The notes: generated by a model from the letters alone, not told the origin. Positions 17,049 through 25,935 are shown, numbered from the stretch's first letter. The stretch: 64,000 nucleotides of DNA from an uncultured Muribaculaceae bacterium (GCA_910578385.1 CAJTQV010000001.1:248001-312000), one strand, 5' to 3'. Translations and numbers: made by a program.

Positions 17049-17383
17049 AATGGTCGTTCTTGATAGCGGGTACAAAGTTAGTGCTTTTTATTGAAACAGC
17101 CAAAAATTTCAATAACTTTTTTAAACAATTTGTCTCGCAATGGGGACTCTCCTTTTAATCCGCAATCTGACTATCTTTGGTGCTGTACATTTAACCGTAC
17201 TTAATAAAGCTGAATATCAGTTAATTTATGCAAAATCACATCCTACATAAATTGCAAACTTTAACTTTTTATTTTTTCACATAAGCATAACAAGGCATAG
17301 GTGAAAATGGTTCACGGAACTGTGAATTTGGTTGGTGGGGTACGGAGAAGTTTTTGTAAATTTGTGGCGTAAATGTTTTTGAT
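17049..17383. other. Gene-free stretch between tRNA-Ser and the CMD-cupin gene
   Basis: It holds the tRNA promoter, an isolated plus-strand -7 match TATCTTTG (17172-17179) without a -33 partner or gene behind it, and the TAAATTTG -7 element (17357-17364) of the CMD-cupin gene. The rest is AT-rich with nothing recognised. Confidence 0.4.
17073..17104 (-). promoter_or_regulatory. Promoter of tRNA-Ser
   Basis: On the minus strand TTTG (17104-17101) and TAACTTTG (17080-17073) are exactly 20 bases apart, a full match to the Bacteroidota consensus. The predicted transcript start is about 20 bases before the tRNA 5' end. Confidence 0.8.
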
Positions 17384-18265
17384 ATGAGAACTAAGGCTTT
17401 AATTGTTTATTCTTTATTATTTTCTGCTTTTATGGCAAATTCTCAGAATACTTCTGCGGCCGGAACTGTGGCCGTTGATTCGGTTTCCAAGGGTTCTTCA
17501 CGTGCCGCTGTCAAACAGACCGCCGGACGCGATGCCCTTGGCGAGTTCGCACCTAAGTTTGCGGAACTTAATGATGACGTACTGTTTGGCGAGGTGTGGA
17601 GCCGTACAGACAAACTCTCTTTGCGCGACCGCAGTATCGTTACGGTCACTGCTCTCGTAAGCAGCGGCATCATCGACTCTTCACTTACGTACCACCTTCA
17701 GGAAGCCAAGAAAAATGGTGTGACTCGCACTGAAATCGCAGAAATCCTTACTCAGGTAGCGTTCTATGCCGGGTGGCCCAAAGCATGGGGTGCGTTCCGT
17801 CAGGCAAAAGAGGTTTGGAACGATTCCGAAAATCAGTCTGCCGGAGAAGATGCAAAGGCTCAATTCGAGCGTGAGATGTTCTTCCCGATTGGTGAACCTA
17901 ACACTGCCTATGCCAAATATTTCACCGGCAACAGCTATCTGGCACGCGTATCAGACTCGCAGGTTCCTATCGCCAACGTTACTTTCGAGCCTCGGTGCAG
18001 GAATAACTGGCACATCCACAAGGCTTCGAAAGGTGGAGGACAGATGCTTATCGGGGTTGCCGGACGCGGCTGGTATCAGGAAGAGGGCAAACCTGCGCAG
18101 GAGATACTTCCCGGAACCGTAATACACATACCCGCTAACGTAAAGCACTGGCATGGGGCAGCAGCGGACAGCTGGTTCGCTCATCTCGCTTTTGAAATCG
18201 AAGGCGAGGACAGAGAGAATATCTGGCTCGAACCGGTTACCGACGAAGAATACGACAAACTCTGA
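17384..18265 (+). CDS. Exported fusion of a carboxymuconolactone decarboxylase-like domain and a cupin
   Basis: A 293-residue protein. The signal peptide (hydrophobic stretch to about residue 20) is followed by a CMD-like all-helical domain (about 50-145, with LSLRDRSIVTVTALVSSG and HLQEAKKNGVTRTEIAEILTQVAFYAGWP). A cupin barrel (about 185-285) has metal-type histidines in WHIH and HWHG. The CMD part lacks the CxxC of AhpD-type peroxidases. Both domains are often fused in bacteria and annotated as quercetin-dioxygenase-like or decarboxylase; the reaction is unknown. A TAAATTTG -7 element at 17357-17364 is close to the ATG. It stands alone. Confidence 0.82.
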   Translation: MRTKALIVYSLLFSAFMANSQNTSAAGTVAVDSVSKGSSRAAVKQTAGRDALGEFAPKFAELNDDVLFGEVWSRTDKLSLRDRSIVTVTALVSSGIIDSSLTYHLQEAKKNGVTRTEIAEILTQVAFYAGWPKAWGAFRQAKEVWNDSENQSAGEDAKAQFEREMFFPIGEPNTAYAKYFTGNSYLARVSDSQVPIANVTFEPRCRNNWHIHKASKGGGQMLIGVAGRGWYQEEGKPAQEILPGTVIHIPANVKHWHGAAADSWFAHLAFEIEGEDRENIWLEPVTDEEYDKL

Positions 18266-18452
18266 AAAATAAATCCGAGGTCGGCTAAGCCGACTCCCGG
18301 ACGGAAAGAAGAAATGCAACAGCAGGCAAAAGTTGAATTGAAATGTTGAATTGAATGTTTCATTTGGCTGTTCCAATTGATTTTTGCGGGATTCAACCGG
18401 CCTCAACCTAACAGACCGGAACAATTACTACTGCATTGCAATATTAATGAAT

Positions 18453-18493
18453 TTAACGGCGATTGGAAAATTCTTTCAACCAATCGCCGTTAA
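18453..18493. terminator. Bidirectional hairpin between convergent genes
   Basis: TTAACGGCGATTGG (18453-18466) and its exact complement (18480-18493) form a perfect 14-base stem with a 13-base loop, between the CMD-cupin gene and the LytTR regulator gene, which converge here. A smaller hairpin GTCGGC-taa-GCCGAC lies near 18281-18295. Confidence 0.6.
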
Positions 18494-18553
18494 CTTTCAA
18501 CGAACCGGAAACTTTCCGTCTTACTGTGGATTTTGTCATATGATATGACTCCC

Positions 18554-19315
18554 CTACTTAGCCGGAATCTTGCCTACGGCACGCGTGGCGAGATATTGCT
18601 GAAACGCCTGTTTGAAGCTGTCGCTGACCGGTATGACATTCTCCGCATCCATAATAAGACGGCTGCGCTCGATCTGCTCTACATGGTTCATGTTTACAAT
18701 ATAGGAACGGTGTACCTGCAGGAAGTCCTCTGTCAGACGCTCCCTAACAGCGGCAAAGGAGCTCAATGTGACAAGAGGAGCGGACTTTCCACGAACAAAT
18801 ATCTGAAGATACTCGCCATATCCCTTTATAAAGCGGATATCGGCAAGCGATACCCGGACGTATCGGTAATCGACCTTAACGAAAAGTGATTCCGGTTGAC
18901 CGGTGCCTCTCTCCTCTTCATGATGCGAGACATGATATGAACCACGTTTGATGGCAAGGGCATCGTGCAATGCCTGCGCTTTCTGAACGGCCCGATGGAA
19001 ATCCGCGAAGCCGAACGGCTTCAACAGATAATCAACAGCCGACACACTGTAACTCTCCAGAGCATACTGAGGATGCGCTGTCGTAAAAATCGCCATCGGC
19101 TTCGGGTCGAGCGTGCGTATGAACTCGAGACCGTTTAGGTCGGGCATATTGATGTCGGTTATTATGAGATCCACCTCGTTGGCGGCGGTAAACTCCAAAG
19201 CCTCGAATCCGTCACGGCACTCTCCTGCCAGAGTCAGGAACGGAGTCTTGGCAACATAATTATGAAGCTTTTCAAGAGCGATAGGCTCGTCGTCAATTAT
19301 CAATGTTCTGATCAT
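18554..19315 (-). CDS. LytTR-family response regulator
   Basis: A 253-residue two-component regulator. The receiver domain (1-120) has the acidic pair DD (8-9), phospho-acceptor Asp54 in IITDINMPDLNG, Thr in FTTAH and Lys99 in YLLKPF. The C-terminal LytTR DNA-binding domain (about 145-245) has FVKVDYRYVRVSLADIRFIKG and VHRSYIVNMNHVEQIE. The ATG at 19315 overlaps the end of the kinase gene by 23 bases; earlier in-frame ATGs lie deep inside the kinase gene. It receives phosphate from the adjacent LytS-like kinase; the regulon is not visible. Confidence 0.9.
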   Translation of the reverse strand: MIRTLIIDDEPIALEKLHNYVAKTPFLTLAGECRDGFEALEFTAANEVDLIITDINMPDLNGLEFIRTLDPKPMAIFTTAHPQYALESYSVSAVDYLLKPFGFADFHRAVQKAQALHDALAIKRGSYHVSHHEEERGTGQPESLFVKVDYRYVRVSLADIRFIKGYGEYLQIFVRGKSAPLVTLSSFAAVRERLTEDFLQVHRSYIVNMNHVEQIERSRLIMDAENVIPVSDSFKQAFQQYLATRAVGKIPAK

Positions 19316-20387
19316 CGTGAGTCGGTATTGAGAGTTCCACATTATAAGTATCGTCATCCTTGGCAAGCGTCAGCACCGCCCGTTCGCCATAGAGCAGTTC
19401 AAGGCGCCGCGAGACGTTACGCAGGCCTATGCCGGTTGTTTCCTTCATCTCGGAGTGGCCTCCTACCCTACTGTTCACACACCTGAACAGTATGTCTTCG
19501 CCGCAAACTTCAAGCGATACATCGACAAATGAATTGTCGCGATAGCTTATGCCATGCTTGAAGGCATTCTCGATGAACACAAGAAAAAGAAGCGGCGGAA
19601 TCTCGATGCCGTTCACATCACGTGCAGACGGCACCGACGAGGAAATCGCCACACGGCTTTCCGGATAACGCTGACGCATAAGCCGCAGATAATTGCTGAT
19701 GAAATCCACTTCGTCGCGCAGCGGGATGCGGGCCTTTGAGCTGTCATATAGCATATAACGCATGAGGCGCGACATGTCTATTACCATCGTCTGGGCCCGT
19801 TCAGGATCAATTTCAATCATGCCATGAATATTGTTGAGCATATTCATATAGAAATGCGGATTGATCTGGGCCTTGAGATAAGCGAGCTGGTTCTCGGCAT
19901 TGGCCTTGGTAAGCCGCTCACGCTCCAGCCGGTCGTCGAACATGCGGAACATGAGCGCGACTGCCATGTTACATCCCACAACCAGCAACGCGTATGTAAA
20001 GTCGAGGAAAAGCGGAAGAGGTATCAATGTCGGAGTATGATGTGGGCCACGCGGCCGTGGACGCGGCATACGGTGCATGTCACTCTCAAAAGAGAGAAAC
20101 TGCACGCACCAGAGCGCGACAACAAGCAGAACCGTGTAGAGCAGATAGCGCGACAACTTGTTTTTCAACAGATAGTGTGGAATCAACACATAATTGTTGA
20201 CAAGAAACAAAATCATAAACGGCAGCAATGTGCGGGTCATACGCAACATCACCTCCGCGTCGACAAGCGGCTGAAGCATCCACGCACGGTTGCGCATGGC
20301 ATTGATAAGATACAATGCCACCACCATCAACCATACCACTGCATATATCACCGTCTCGGCATGACGGTTGCGATCCAAGATTTTCAT
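19293..20387 (-). CDS. LytS-type sensor histidine kinase
   Basis: A 364-residue inner-membrane kinase. Four transmembrane helices (roughly residues 12-30, 50-70, 80-100 and 125-148) are followed by a coiled linker and a His_kinase domain (PF06580 type) with phospho-acceptor His178 in AQINPHFYMNMLNN. The N-box is ENAFKHGI and the glycine box GIGLRNVSRRLELLYG. It has no large sensor domain, so it probably senses a membrane or intramembrane signal. The ATG at 20387 (MKILDRN) was chosen over one 45 bases upstream because it matches the usual short N-terminus. The response regulator start lies inside its last codons. Confidence 0.88.
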   Translation of the reverse strand: MKILDRNRHAETVIYAVVWLMVVALYLINAMRNRAWMLQPLVDAEVMLRMTRTLLPFMILFLVNNYVLIPHYLLKNKLSRYLLYTVLLVVALWCVQFLSFESDMHRMPRPRPRGPHHTPTLIPLPLFLDFTYALLVVGCNMAVALMFRMFDDRLERERLTKANAENQLAYLKAQINPHFYMNMLNNIHGMIEIDPERAQTMVIDMSRLMRYMLYDSSKARIPLRDEVDFISNYLRLMRQRYPESRVAISSSVPSARDVNGIEIPPLLFLVFIENAFKHGISYRDNSFVDVSLEVCGEDILFRCVNSRVGGHSEMKETTGIGLRNVSRRLELLYGERAVLTLAKDDDTYNVELSIPTHDDQNIDN

Positions 20388-20489
20388 TGCGCTAAGATAA
20401 TGAAAGAATCGCGCCCATTCAAGAAAATTCAATAAAAGCCGAAATTTTTTCTACGAAACTCAGACACTGCACATATTGACGCAAACTAC

Positions 20490-20513
20490 GGTGTATTAGC
20501 GCATTAGTACACT
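20490..20513 (+). promoter_or_regulatory. Candidate GntR operator, distal
   Basis: A GGTGT-N14-ACACT dyad (20490-20494 and 20509-20513), with the inner ATTAGT..ACTAAT repeat at 20503-20516. The same spacing and core (GTGT-N14-ACAC) recur at 20617-20640 over the promoter of the ABC operon. The operon encodes a YtrA-type GntR regulator. Confidence 0.6.
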
Positions 20514-20583
20514 AATATTATTTCATAACTACATGAAGAACAACTCCTTTCAAATCAAACATCAAAATTTTTTATCGAAAATA

Positions 20584-20640
20584 TTTGGTAGTTTCAAAAA
20601 CAATTTCTAATTTTGCAGTGTCTTAGTATAGTAGTACACT
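20584..20640 (+). promoter_or_regulatory. ABC operon promoter with proximal GntR operator
   Basis: TTTG (20584-20587) and TAATTTTG (20608-20615) are 20 bases apart. The dyad AGTGT (20617-20621) N14 ACACT (20636-20640) begins directly after the -7 element and covers the predicted start of transcription, a position that would block initiation when bound. Confidence 0.7.
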
Positions 20641-20725
20641 AAATCAATAGACACTCACCCACCCGGACAGACACTCCTGACCGAGGGTAAGAAACCGAAA
20701 AAGTAAATTATAAAAACCAAAGAAT

Positions 20726-21544
20726 ATGCTTCAAATTAAAAATCTGAGTTACTCATACTCACGCAAGGAACGTCTGATCGACAACTTCTCGATGACACTC
20801 GAAAAAGGTACGGTATGCGGCCTGCTCGGCAAGAACGGCGCCGGCAAGTCAACGCTCATCTACCTCATCTGTGGTCTGCTCCGCCCCAAAGCCGGTACAA
20901 TCGACTTCTGCGGTTACACACCGTTTGACCGCAAGGTGGGATTTCTCGAAGACATCTTCCTTGTGCCCGAGGAGTTCTCACTTCCCAATATCACGCTCGA
21001 CGAATACATCAGCATCAACGCACCCTTCTACCCCAAGTTCAACCGCGAGCACATAGAGCGTTACCTCGACATATTCGAGCTCACGCCCGACCTTCACCTC
21101 GGTCGCCTCTCGATGGGACAGAAGAAAAAAGCTTTCATCAGTTTCGCGATGGCATGCAACACGAGCCTTCTCATTCTCGATGAACCGACCAACGGACTCG
21201 ACATCACTGCTAAGCGGAGCTTCCGCCGCGCAATCGCCGAGTGCATGGACGACGAAAAGAGCATCCTCATCTCCACCCATCAGGTCTATGACGTAGACAA
21301 GATTCTCGACCACGTAATCATAACCGACCGCAAGGGTATTCTGCTCAACGCCTCGATGACCGAGGTAGCCGAGAAATACCGCTTCAACTTCACCACCGAC
21401 CGCGACCGCGCTGCCAAGGCACTCATCAGCCTCGACGTACCCGGCGGCATGAACATCGCCGAGACACTCGAAGACCCGTCGCAGGAGACCGACGTGAACC
21501 TTGAGACACTCTTCGAACTTGTTCTCTCGCAGAACGGAAAGTAA
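20726..21544 (+). CDS. ABC transporter ATP-binding protein (YtrB-like)
   Basis: A 272-residue ATPase. Walker A is GKNGAGKST (about 35-43), the signature motif LSMGQKK, Walker B LLILDEPTNGLD, and the switch His is in ISTHQVYDVDKI. The subgroup is that of small exporters controlled by GntR/YtrA regulators, where one ATPase serves a separate permease. It is the first gene of an operon continuing with a DUF2807 lipoprotein, a permease and the GntR regulator. The C-terminal 50 residues are an acidic extension. Export of an antibiotic or a role in envelope stress is the usual inference. Confidence 0.88.
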   Translation: MLQIKNLSYSYSRKERLIDNFSMTLEKGTVCGLLGKNGAGKSTLIYLICGLLRPKAGTIDFCGYTPFDRKVGFLEDIFLVPEEFSLPNITLDEYISINAPFYPKFNREHIERYLDIFELTPDLHLGRLSMGQKKKAFISFAMACNTSLLILDEPTNGLDITAKRSFRRAIAECMDDEKSILISTHQVYDVDKILDHVIITDRKGILLNASMTEVAEKYRFNFTTDRDRAAKALISLDVPGGMNIAETLEDPSQETDVNLETLFELVLSQNGK

Positions 21545-21596
21545 TACACAAAAACTGAAATCCACAAAAACTGAAACCCTCAAAAACTTGGAAATC

Positions 21597-22367
21597 ATGA
21601 CAAAGACAATATACTTGGCCGCAGCAGGACTGGCCGCTATCGCAATGACAAGCTGCAACGGAATCGTAAAGGTACAGAGCAAAGATGACTCACCCGAAGT
21701 CACCAAAGAGATTACCGTCAACGAAACATTCAAAGGAATCATAACACGGTGTGGCGCGGATGTTGAATACACCGACGGTCCGGCACATATCACCCTCACC
21801 GCCCCTGAGGACGTGATGAAGCGTCTGGAAGTCAAAGTCGAGAATGGCGACCTGATTGTCACTACCAAAGAAGAAAACTCGACGAAAAGCAGCATCATCA
21901 ACGGGTTCGTAATCGGAATGAACTACGACAACGACATCAAACTCACAGTCTCGTATCCCGGCGTTGGCAGCTTCATGACCCAGGGCAGCGGAGACATAAA
22001 AATCAACAGTCTCGAAAGAGATGCAGTCAGCTTCACTACCCAAGGAAGCGGAGATATCGAGGTTGGCACAATTAACAGCACTACCCTCTCTATTCTTTGC
22101 CAGGGAAGCGGAGATGTCACAATCACTGATGCCACTTGCCAGGAGGTGTCGATGATCACACAAGGCAGCGGTGACATCAAATTCAAGGAGATACTTACCA
22201 CCACCCTTTCCGCGCTGTCACAAGGAAGCGGTGACATCAGCCTTGCAGGCGAGGCTACGAGCGCCGAGCTGAGCACTATGGGCAGCGGCGACATCGATGC
22301 ACAAAAATTCAAATGCCCGGACATCGAGGTCAAGGAGAAAGGAAGCGGAGATGTAAAGACCCGCTGA
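21597..22367 (+). CDS. DUF2807 lipoprotein with repeated QGSGD motifs
   Basis: A 256-residue surface or periplasmic lipoprotein. IAMTSC gives the lipid-anchor cysteine near residue 18. The first half is a beta-rich GIN-like domain (IITRCGADVEYTDGPAHITL). From about residue 120 the chain is built of 20-residue repeats, each containing QGSGD or GSGD, seven in all, as in a right-handed beta-helix. DUF2807 (putative auto-transporter adhesin head) has no settled function. An earlier in-frame ATG at 21501 lies inside the ATPase gene; 21597 gives the signal peptide. It sits between the ATPase and permease genes, so a role with the transporter is likely. Confidence 0.82.
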   Translation: MTKTIYLAAAGLAAIAMTSCNGIVKVQSKDDSPEVTKEITVNETFKGIITRCGADVEYTDGPAHITLTAPEDVMKRLEVKVENGDLIVTTKEENSTKSSIINGFVIGMNYDNDIKLTVSYPGVGSFMTQGSGDIKINSLERDAVSFTTQGSGDIEVGTINSTTLSILCQGSGDVTITDATCQEVSMITQGSGDIKFKEILTTTLSALSQGSGDISLAGEATSAELSTMGSGDIDAQKFKCPDIEVKEKGSGDVKTR

Positions 22368-22424
22368 ACCAAAGGGAGAACAGCAACGTAAAACAAAACA
22401 GAAATCACAAACAGACACTAAACG

Positions 22425-23192
22425 ATGGAAACAACATATAAAGCAAACAGAAACAAGGGGATGGGAAGATTCGCAATGGTGGCACGAAAACTGCTTATAG
22501 AGCAGAAGCGCACACTGATGATAATGGCCGGCAGTTACCTCGGGGCCTGCGCCCTGTTCGGACTCTGGTTCGGCTACCTCGGAGCAACGCCACGCGCAGA
22601 GACTATGATAGTCTACATACTCATCTCCGGACTCGCATGCGGACTGGTCGCCTCGAAAATGTTTTTCGACATGACAAGCAAGGAGGGACGCACCGCGCTG
22701 CTGATGACACCTGCCACCGCGAGCGACAAATATCTGACCCGCTTCATCGGCGTACTGCCCGGAATGATTCTTCTCGTGGTATTAGGATACCTCGCCTACG
22801 GATACGCCGACCTGCTTTCATTGGGTCTTAAATATGACATGTGGATGCCACTCCCCAATCCATTCAAGGGGGCTGCCGAGAATCCCAACACAATTTCGAC
22901 AATCTGTGCCGTGACAGCCATGTTCCTCTTCAACGAATCGATATTCATGTATGGCGCTGTGGCATGGCCGAAGAAATCATTCCTGAAAAGCCTCGGAGTG
23001 TTCGCGGCAATACAGATAGTACTCTTCTTCGCGGCAGCCGGACTCGGTAAATTCCTCATGGAATTCCAGTGGAGAATCGTGGTGGAGAATGGCGAGGCTC
23101 TCAGCTGGTCAATAATCGGATGTATCACCGCGGTTGCGGCCCTGATCATGTGGCTGTCGTTCCGCAAGTTCAAAAACAGCACCGTAATCTGA
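22425..23192 (+). CDS. ABC transporter permease-like membrane protein
   Basis: A 255-residue protein with six hydrophobic segments (about 32-52, 60-80, 108-130, 155-175, 188-208 and 225-245). No sequence motif is decisive, but its place between an ABC ATPase and a YtrA-type GntR regulator, and its size and helix count, match the membrane partners of such ATPases. The short cytoplasmic loop FDMTSKEGRTALLMTPATASDKYLTRF is of the kind that contacts the ATPase. The N-terminal 25 residues are basic and soluble. Confidence 0.75.
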   Translation: METTYKANRNKGMGRFAMVARKLLIEQKRTLMIMAGSYLGACALFGLWFGYLGATPRAETMIVYILISGLACGLVASKMFFDMTSKEGRTALLMTPATASDKYLTRFIGVLPGMILLVVLGYLAYGYADLLSLGLKYDMWMPLPNPFKGAAENPNTISTICAVTAMFLFNESIFMYGAVAWPKKSFLKSLGVFAAIQIVLFFAAAGLGKFLMEFQWRIVVENGEALSWSIIGCITAVAALIMWLSFRKFKNSTVI

Positions 23193-23214
23193 TACGGCCA
23201 CAAAACCTGCCGAA

Positions 23215-23580
23215 ATGGATTTTAACGAAAACAAACCGATATACCTCCAGCTTGCCGACCAGATTATGGATGAAGTCGAGAGTTCGGACCTGCAATCGGG
23301 GAAGCGTCTGCTGTCCGTCCGCGACTACGCCGCCAAGAACGGAGTCAACGCCAACACTGTGATGCGCACCTACACATGGCTGCAACAGGAGGGTATTATC
23401 TACAACCAGCGAGGCATCGGCTACTTCTATGCCGACGACGCCCGAGACAAGGTTCTGGAGATGCGACGCAAGGTATTCTTCGACAAAGAGCTCCCCTACT
23501 TCATGGACCGGCTCAACGCACTCCGGATCTCACCCGAACAATTCGTGGAGATTTACAAAAACTATATCTCGACAAAGTAA
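23215..23580 (+). CDS. GntR family regulator (YtrA subfamily)
   Basis: A 121-residue repressor. The winged helix covers residues 8-75 (PIYLQLADQIMDEVESSDLQSGKRLLSVRDYAAKNGVNANTVMRTYTWLQQEGII), and a short C-terminal helical region of about 45 residues replaces the ligand domain of larger GntR proteins, the YtrA layout. It is the fourth gene of the ABC operon, and paired GTGT-N14-ACAC dyads at the operon promoter are likely binding sites, so it would repress its own operon. It is followed by a strong hairpin before the receptor gene. Confidence 0.88.
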   Translation: MDFNENKPIYLQLADQIMDEVESSDLQSGKRLLSVRDYAAKNGVNANTVMRTYTWLQQEGIIYNQRGIGYFYADDARDKVLEMRRKVFFDKELPYFMDRLNALRISPEQFVEIYKNYISTK

Positions 23581-23610
23581 CCCCAACCACGACAAAGCAA
23601 TCATAACCAA

Positions 23611-23638
23611 GTGAAGGCCCCGGGGCCGGGGCCTTCAC
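23611..23638. other. GC-rich intercistronic hairpin
   Basis: Perfect 11-base arms GTGAAGGCCCC (23611-23621) and complement (23628-23638) with a 6-base loop, 30 bases after the GntR stop and 17 bases before the receptor ATG. No T-run follows, so it may be a partial terminator or an RNA stability element within the operon. Confidence 0.55.
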
Positions 23639-23655
23639 AAAATCCAACAGAAATC

Positions 23656-25869
23656 ATGGGAATCAGACATTATATTTCCGTGGCCGCCGTGGCTACGGGG
23701 GCGCTCGCCGCGTCCGCACAGGAACCCGCCGACACCGTATCCTCGCTCTACGATGAGCTTGACGAACTGGTAATTACAGCAAAGAAAGAGGTAGTGAAAT
23801 CCGACGGCGCAAAACTCACCTACGACCTCGAACAGGATGACTCGTCGAAAGGACAGAGCGTGCTCGACGCACTCCGCAAGGTGCCTATGGTGACCGTGGA
23901 CGGTCAGGACAACATCTACATCAAGGGGAGCCAGAACTTCCGCGTGTACGTCAACGGCAAAGAAGACCCTATGCTCACCGCCAACGCATCGAAAGTATTC
24001 AAGGCGATGCCTTCGGAGTCAGTCTCCAAAATTGAGGTCATCACCGAGCCGGGTGCTAAATATGATGCCGAGGGAACGGGAGGAATACTCAACCTTGTCA
24101 CCGAACGCAAGCAGCGCAAGGATGGCTACACGGGCGCAGTCAGTCTTTCAGCCTCGTCGCAGAACTTCGGGGCGTCGCTCTACGGACGAATGAAATATGA
24201 CAAGGTAACAGCCGATGCAAGCATCAACTACGCCAACAACGACCTTCAACGCCAGTCGAACATAAACGAGACGCGTACCATCGACCACACCTCCGACGAC
24301 ATGTATGAGCAGATTGCGAGAATGGACCAGTCATTCAGCTTCAACTATCTCGGGGCGAGCCTAAACCTGTCGTGGGAGCCTACCGCAAAAGACCTCTTCT
24401 CGTTCGGAGCCGATGTCAACGACATTGATGCCAAGGTGCGCAAACTTGATCTCAACACCGGAATGTACAGCCGCGCCGGAGATCTCCGGTGGGCGACATT
24501 CCAGAAGATACGCGGCACAATGAAGAATCTTGGTGCAAGCGGAAACCTCAGCTACCGCCGTCTTCTCGACGACAAAGGCCAATCGTTCACAGCCGCATAC
24601 CGCTTCAACTACGGCCGCAACCCGTGGGACCTGCGCTATGAGAACCGCGTGGAAGAGGGTGAGACATTCATCATACCTTTCCAGCACAATCTCAACAACA
24701 CCTACCAGCGCGAGCACACCGTAACTGCAGATTACGTCAACACGTTCGCAGACGGTAAACACACTCTCGAAGCTGGCGCGAAGGGCATTTTCCGCCACAA
24801 CTCGGCCATCACAACACAATATGCCGGCATGAGCGATGACGCGATGCAGGTCGTAGCCGACGACAACGGACACACGAACCAGATACAGAACGTCTATGCC
24901 GCATATGCGTCGTACAACGGTACGTTCGGCAACGTTGCAGTCACAGCCGGACTCCGCTATGAGCACACCTACATGGGTCTCGATTTCATCAGCGGCAACT
25001 ACACCGATTTCCGCCGTAACCTCGACGACGTGGTTCCCAACGCTGCCGTAACCTACATGTTCGGCCCGGCCACCAACCTCCGCCTCGCCTACCAAATGCG
25101 TATCAACCGCCCGGCGATCAGCCAGATGAACCCCACGGAGTTCAGAATAACCCAGGATATGGTACAGGTCGGAAACCCTGACCTCGAAAGCGAACGTTAC
25201 AACAGTCTCAGCCTGACCTACTCCAACTTCGGCCGCGTGCTCGGTGGCAATGTAACGCTCAGCTACTACCAGTCGGACAACTCCATAGAAGACTACGTGC
25301 ACGTCGAGAATGGCGTGACATACCAGAGCTATGGCAACTTCGGCCATAACCGCAAGGCGGAACTGTCCGGATTCCTTAACTGGAACATCACACAGTCAAT
25401 GTCACTCTCCGTGAACGGAAGCCTCGACTTCACCTCCATACGTTCAGGCGACGGACTGCTCGGCAACCATGGGTGGAACGGCAACTATGGCGCCAACTTC
25501 AACTACACCGGTCCGTGGCGCATGAAATACTCACTCTACGGCGGACAGTCGACAGGAAGCGTGAGATTGCAGGGCAACTACGACGGATGGTACTACTACG
25601 GACTCGGAATAAGCCGCAGTTTCCTCAAAGACGACGCTCTTACGGTGGCGGTCAACGCAAGCAGCTTCCTTACCAAATACACAGTATGGAAAGGCCACAC
25701 CTACACCGGCACCCACACCATAGACAACACCTCGTACAACCGCAGCTGGAACGTCGGAATAAGCCTCTCATGGAACTTCGGACATCTCCAGGACCAGGTC
25801 AAAAAGACAGGAGCAGACCTTGAAAACAACGACAGCAAGAGCACCGGAAGCAAAGGAATCGGCATGTAA
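23656..25869 (+). CDS. Outer-membrane beta-barrel receptor (TonB-dependent receptor-like)
   Basis: A 737-residue outer-membrane protein. The signal peptide ends near ASAQ (residue 22). A strand DELDELVITAKKEVV opens the plug-like domain (about 35-155, with VLDALRKVPMVTVDGQDNIYIKG and VSKIEVITEPGAKYDAEGTGGILNL), and the rest is a barrel ending SLSWNFGHLQDQVKK followed by about 25 polar residues. A GTG in frame at 23611 lies inside a hairpin and was rejected as start. It comes 76 bases after the GntR gene and may be the last gene of that operon, which would link receptor and transporter. Confidence 0.82.
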   Translation: MGIRHYISVAAVATGALAASAQEPADTVSSLYDELDELVITAKKEVVKSDGAKLTYDLEQDDSSKGQSVLDALRKVPMVTVDGQDNIYIKGSQNFRVYVNGKEDPMLTANASKVFKAMPSESVSKIEVITEPGAKYDAEGTGGILNLVTERKQRKDGYTGAVSLSASSQNFGASLYGRMKYDKVTADASINYANNDLQRQSNINETRTIDHTSDDMYEQIARMDQSFSFNYLGASLNLSWEPTAKDLFSFGADVNDIDAKVRKLDLNTGMYSRAGDLRWATFQKIRGTMKNLGASGNLSYRRLLDDKGQSFTAAYRFNYGRNPWDLRYENRVEEGETFIIPFQHNLNNTYQREHTVTADYVNTFADGKHTLEAGAKGIFRHNSAITTQYAGMSDDAMQVVADDNGHTNQIQNVYAAYASYNGTFGNVAVTAGLRYEHTYMGLDFISGNYTDFRRNLDDVVPNAAVTYMFGPATNLRLAYQMRINRPAISQMNPTEFRITQDMVQVGNPDLESERYNSLSLTYSNFGRVLGGNVTLSYYQSDNSIEDYVHVENGVTYQSYGNFGHNRKAELSGFLNWNITQSMSLSVNGSLDFTSIRSGDGLLGNHGWNGNYGANFNYTGPWRMKYSLYGGQSTGSVRLQGNYDGWYYYGLGISRSFLKDDALTVAVNASSFLTKYTVWKGHTYTGTHTIDNTSYNRSWNVGISLSWNFGHLQDQVKKTGADLENNDSKSTGSKGIGM

Positions 25870-25880
25870 ATGCCGATTCC
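25855..25880. terminator. Hairpin spanning the receptor stop codon
   Basis: Perfect 11-base arms GGAATCGGCAT (25855-25865) and complement (25870-25880) with a 4-base loop containing the stop codon. There is no T-run right after it. Confidence 0.5.
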
Positions 25881-25935
25881 CCGCCAAAAAGTAAACTAAA
25901 AGCGCGAAATATGCAATATAATCCACCCTCGGCTC

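Noticed and set aside
17172..17179. Promoter of a small RNA
   Set aside because: The -7 match has no -33 partner and no structured or terminated transcript follows.
18533..18889. Plus-strand open frame opposite the LytTR regulator
   Set aside because: It mirrors the conserved LytTR domain and has no promoter or family match.
20978..21901. Minus-strand open frame across the ATPase and DUF2807 genes
   Set aside because: It is antisense to two well-supported genes and has no recognisable domain.
21970..22350. Regular 60-base DNA repeats resembling an array
   Set aside because: They are codons of the QGSGD protein repeats in the DUF2807 gene, not a CRISPR array; there are no unique spacers or cas genes.
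24361..25347. Long minus-strand open frame inside the receptor gene
   Set aside because: It is antisense to a clear receptor and has no family motif; such frames are common in GC-rich coding sequence.
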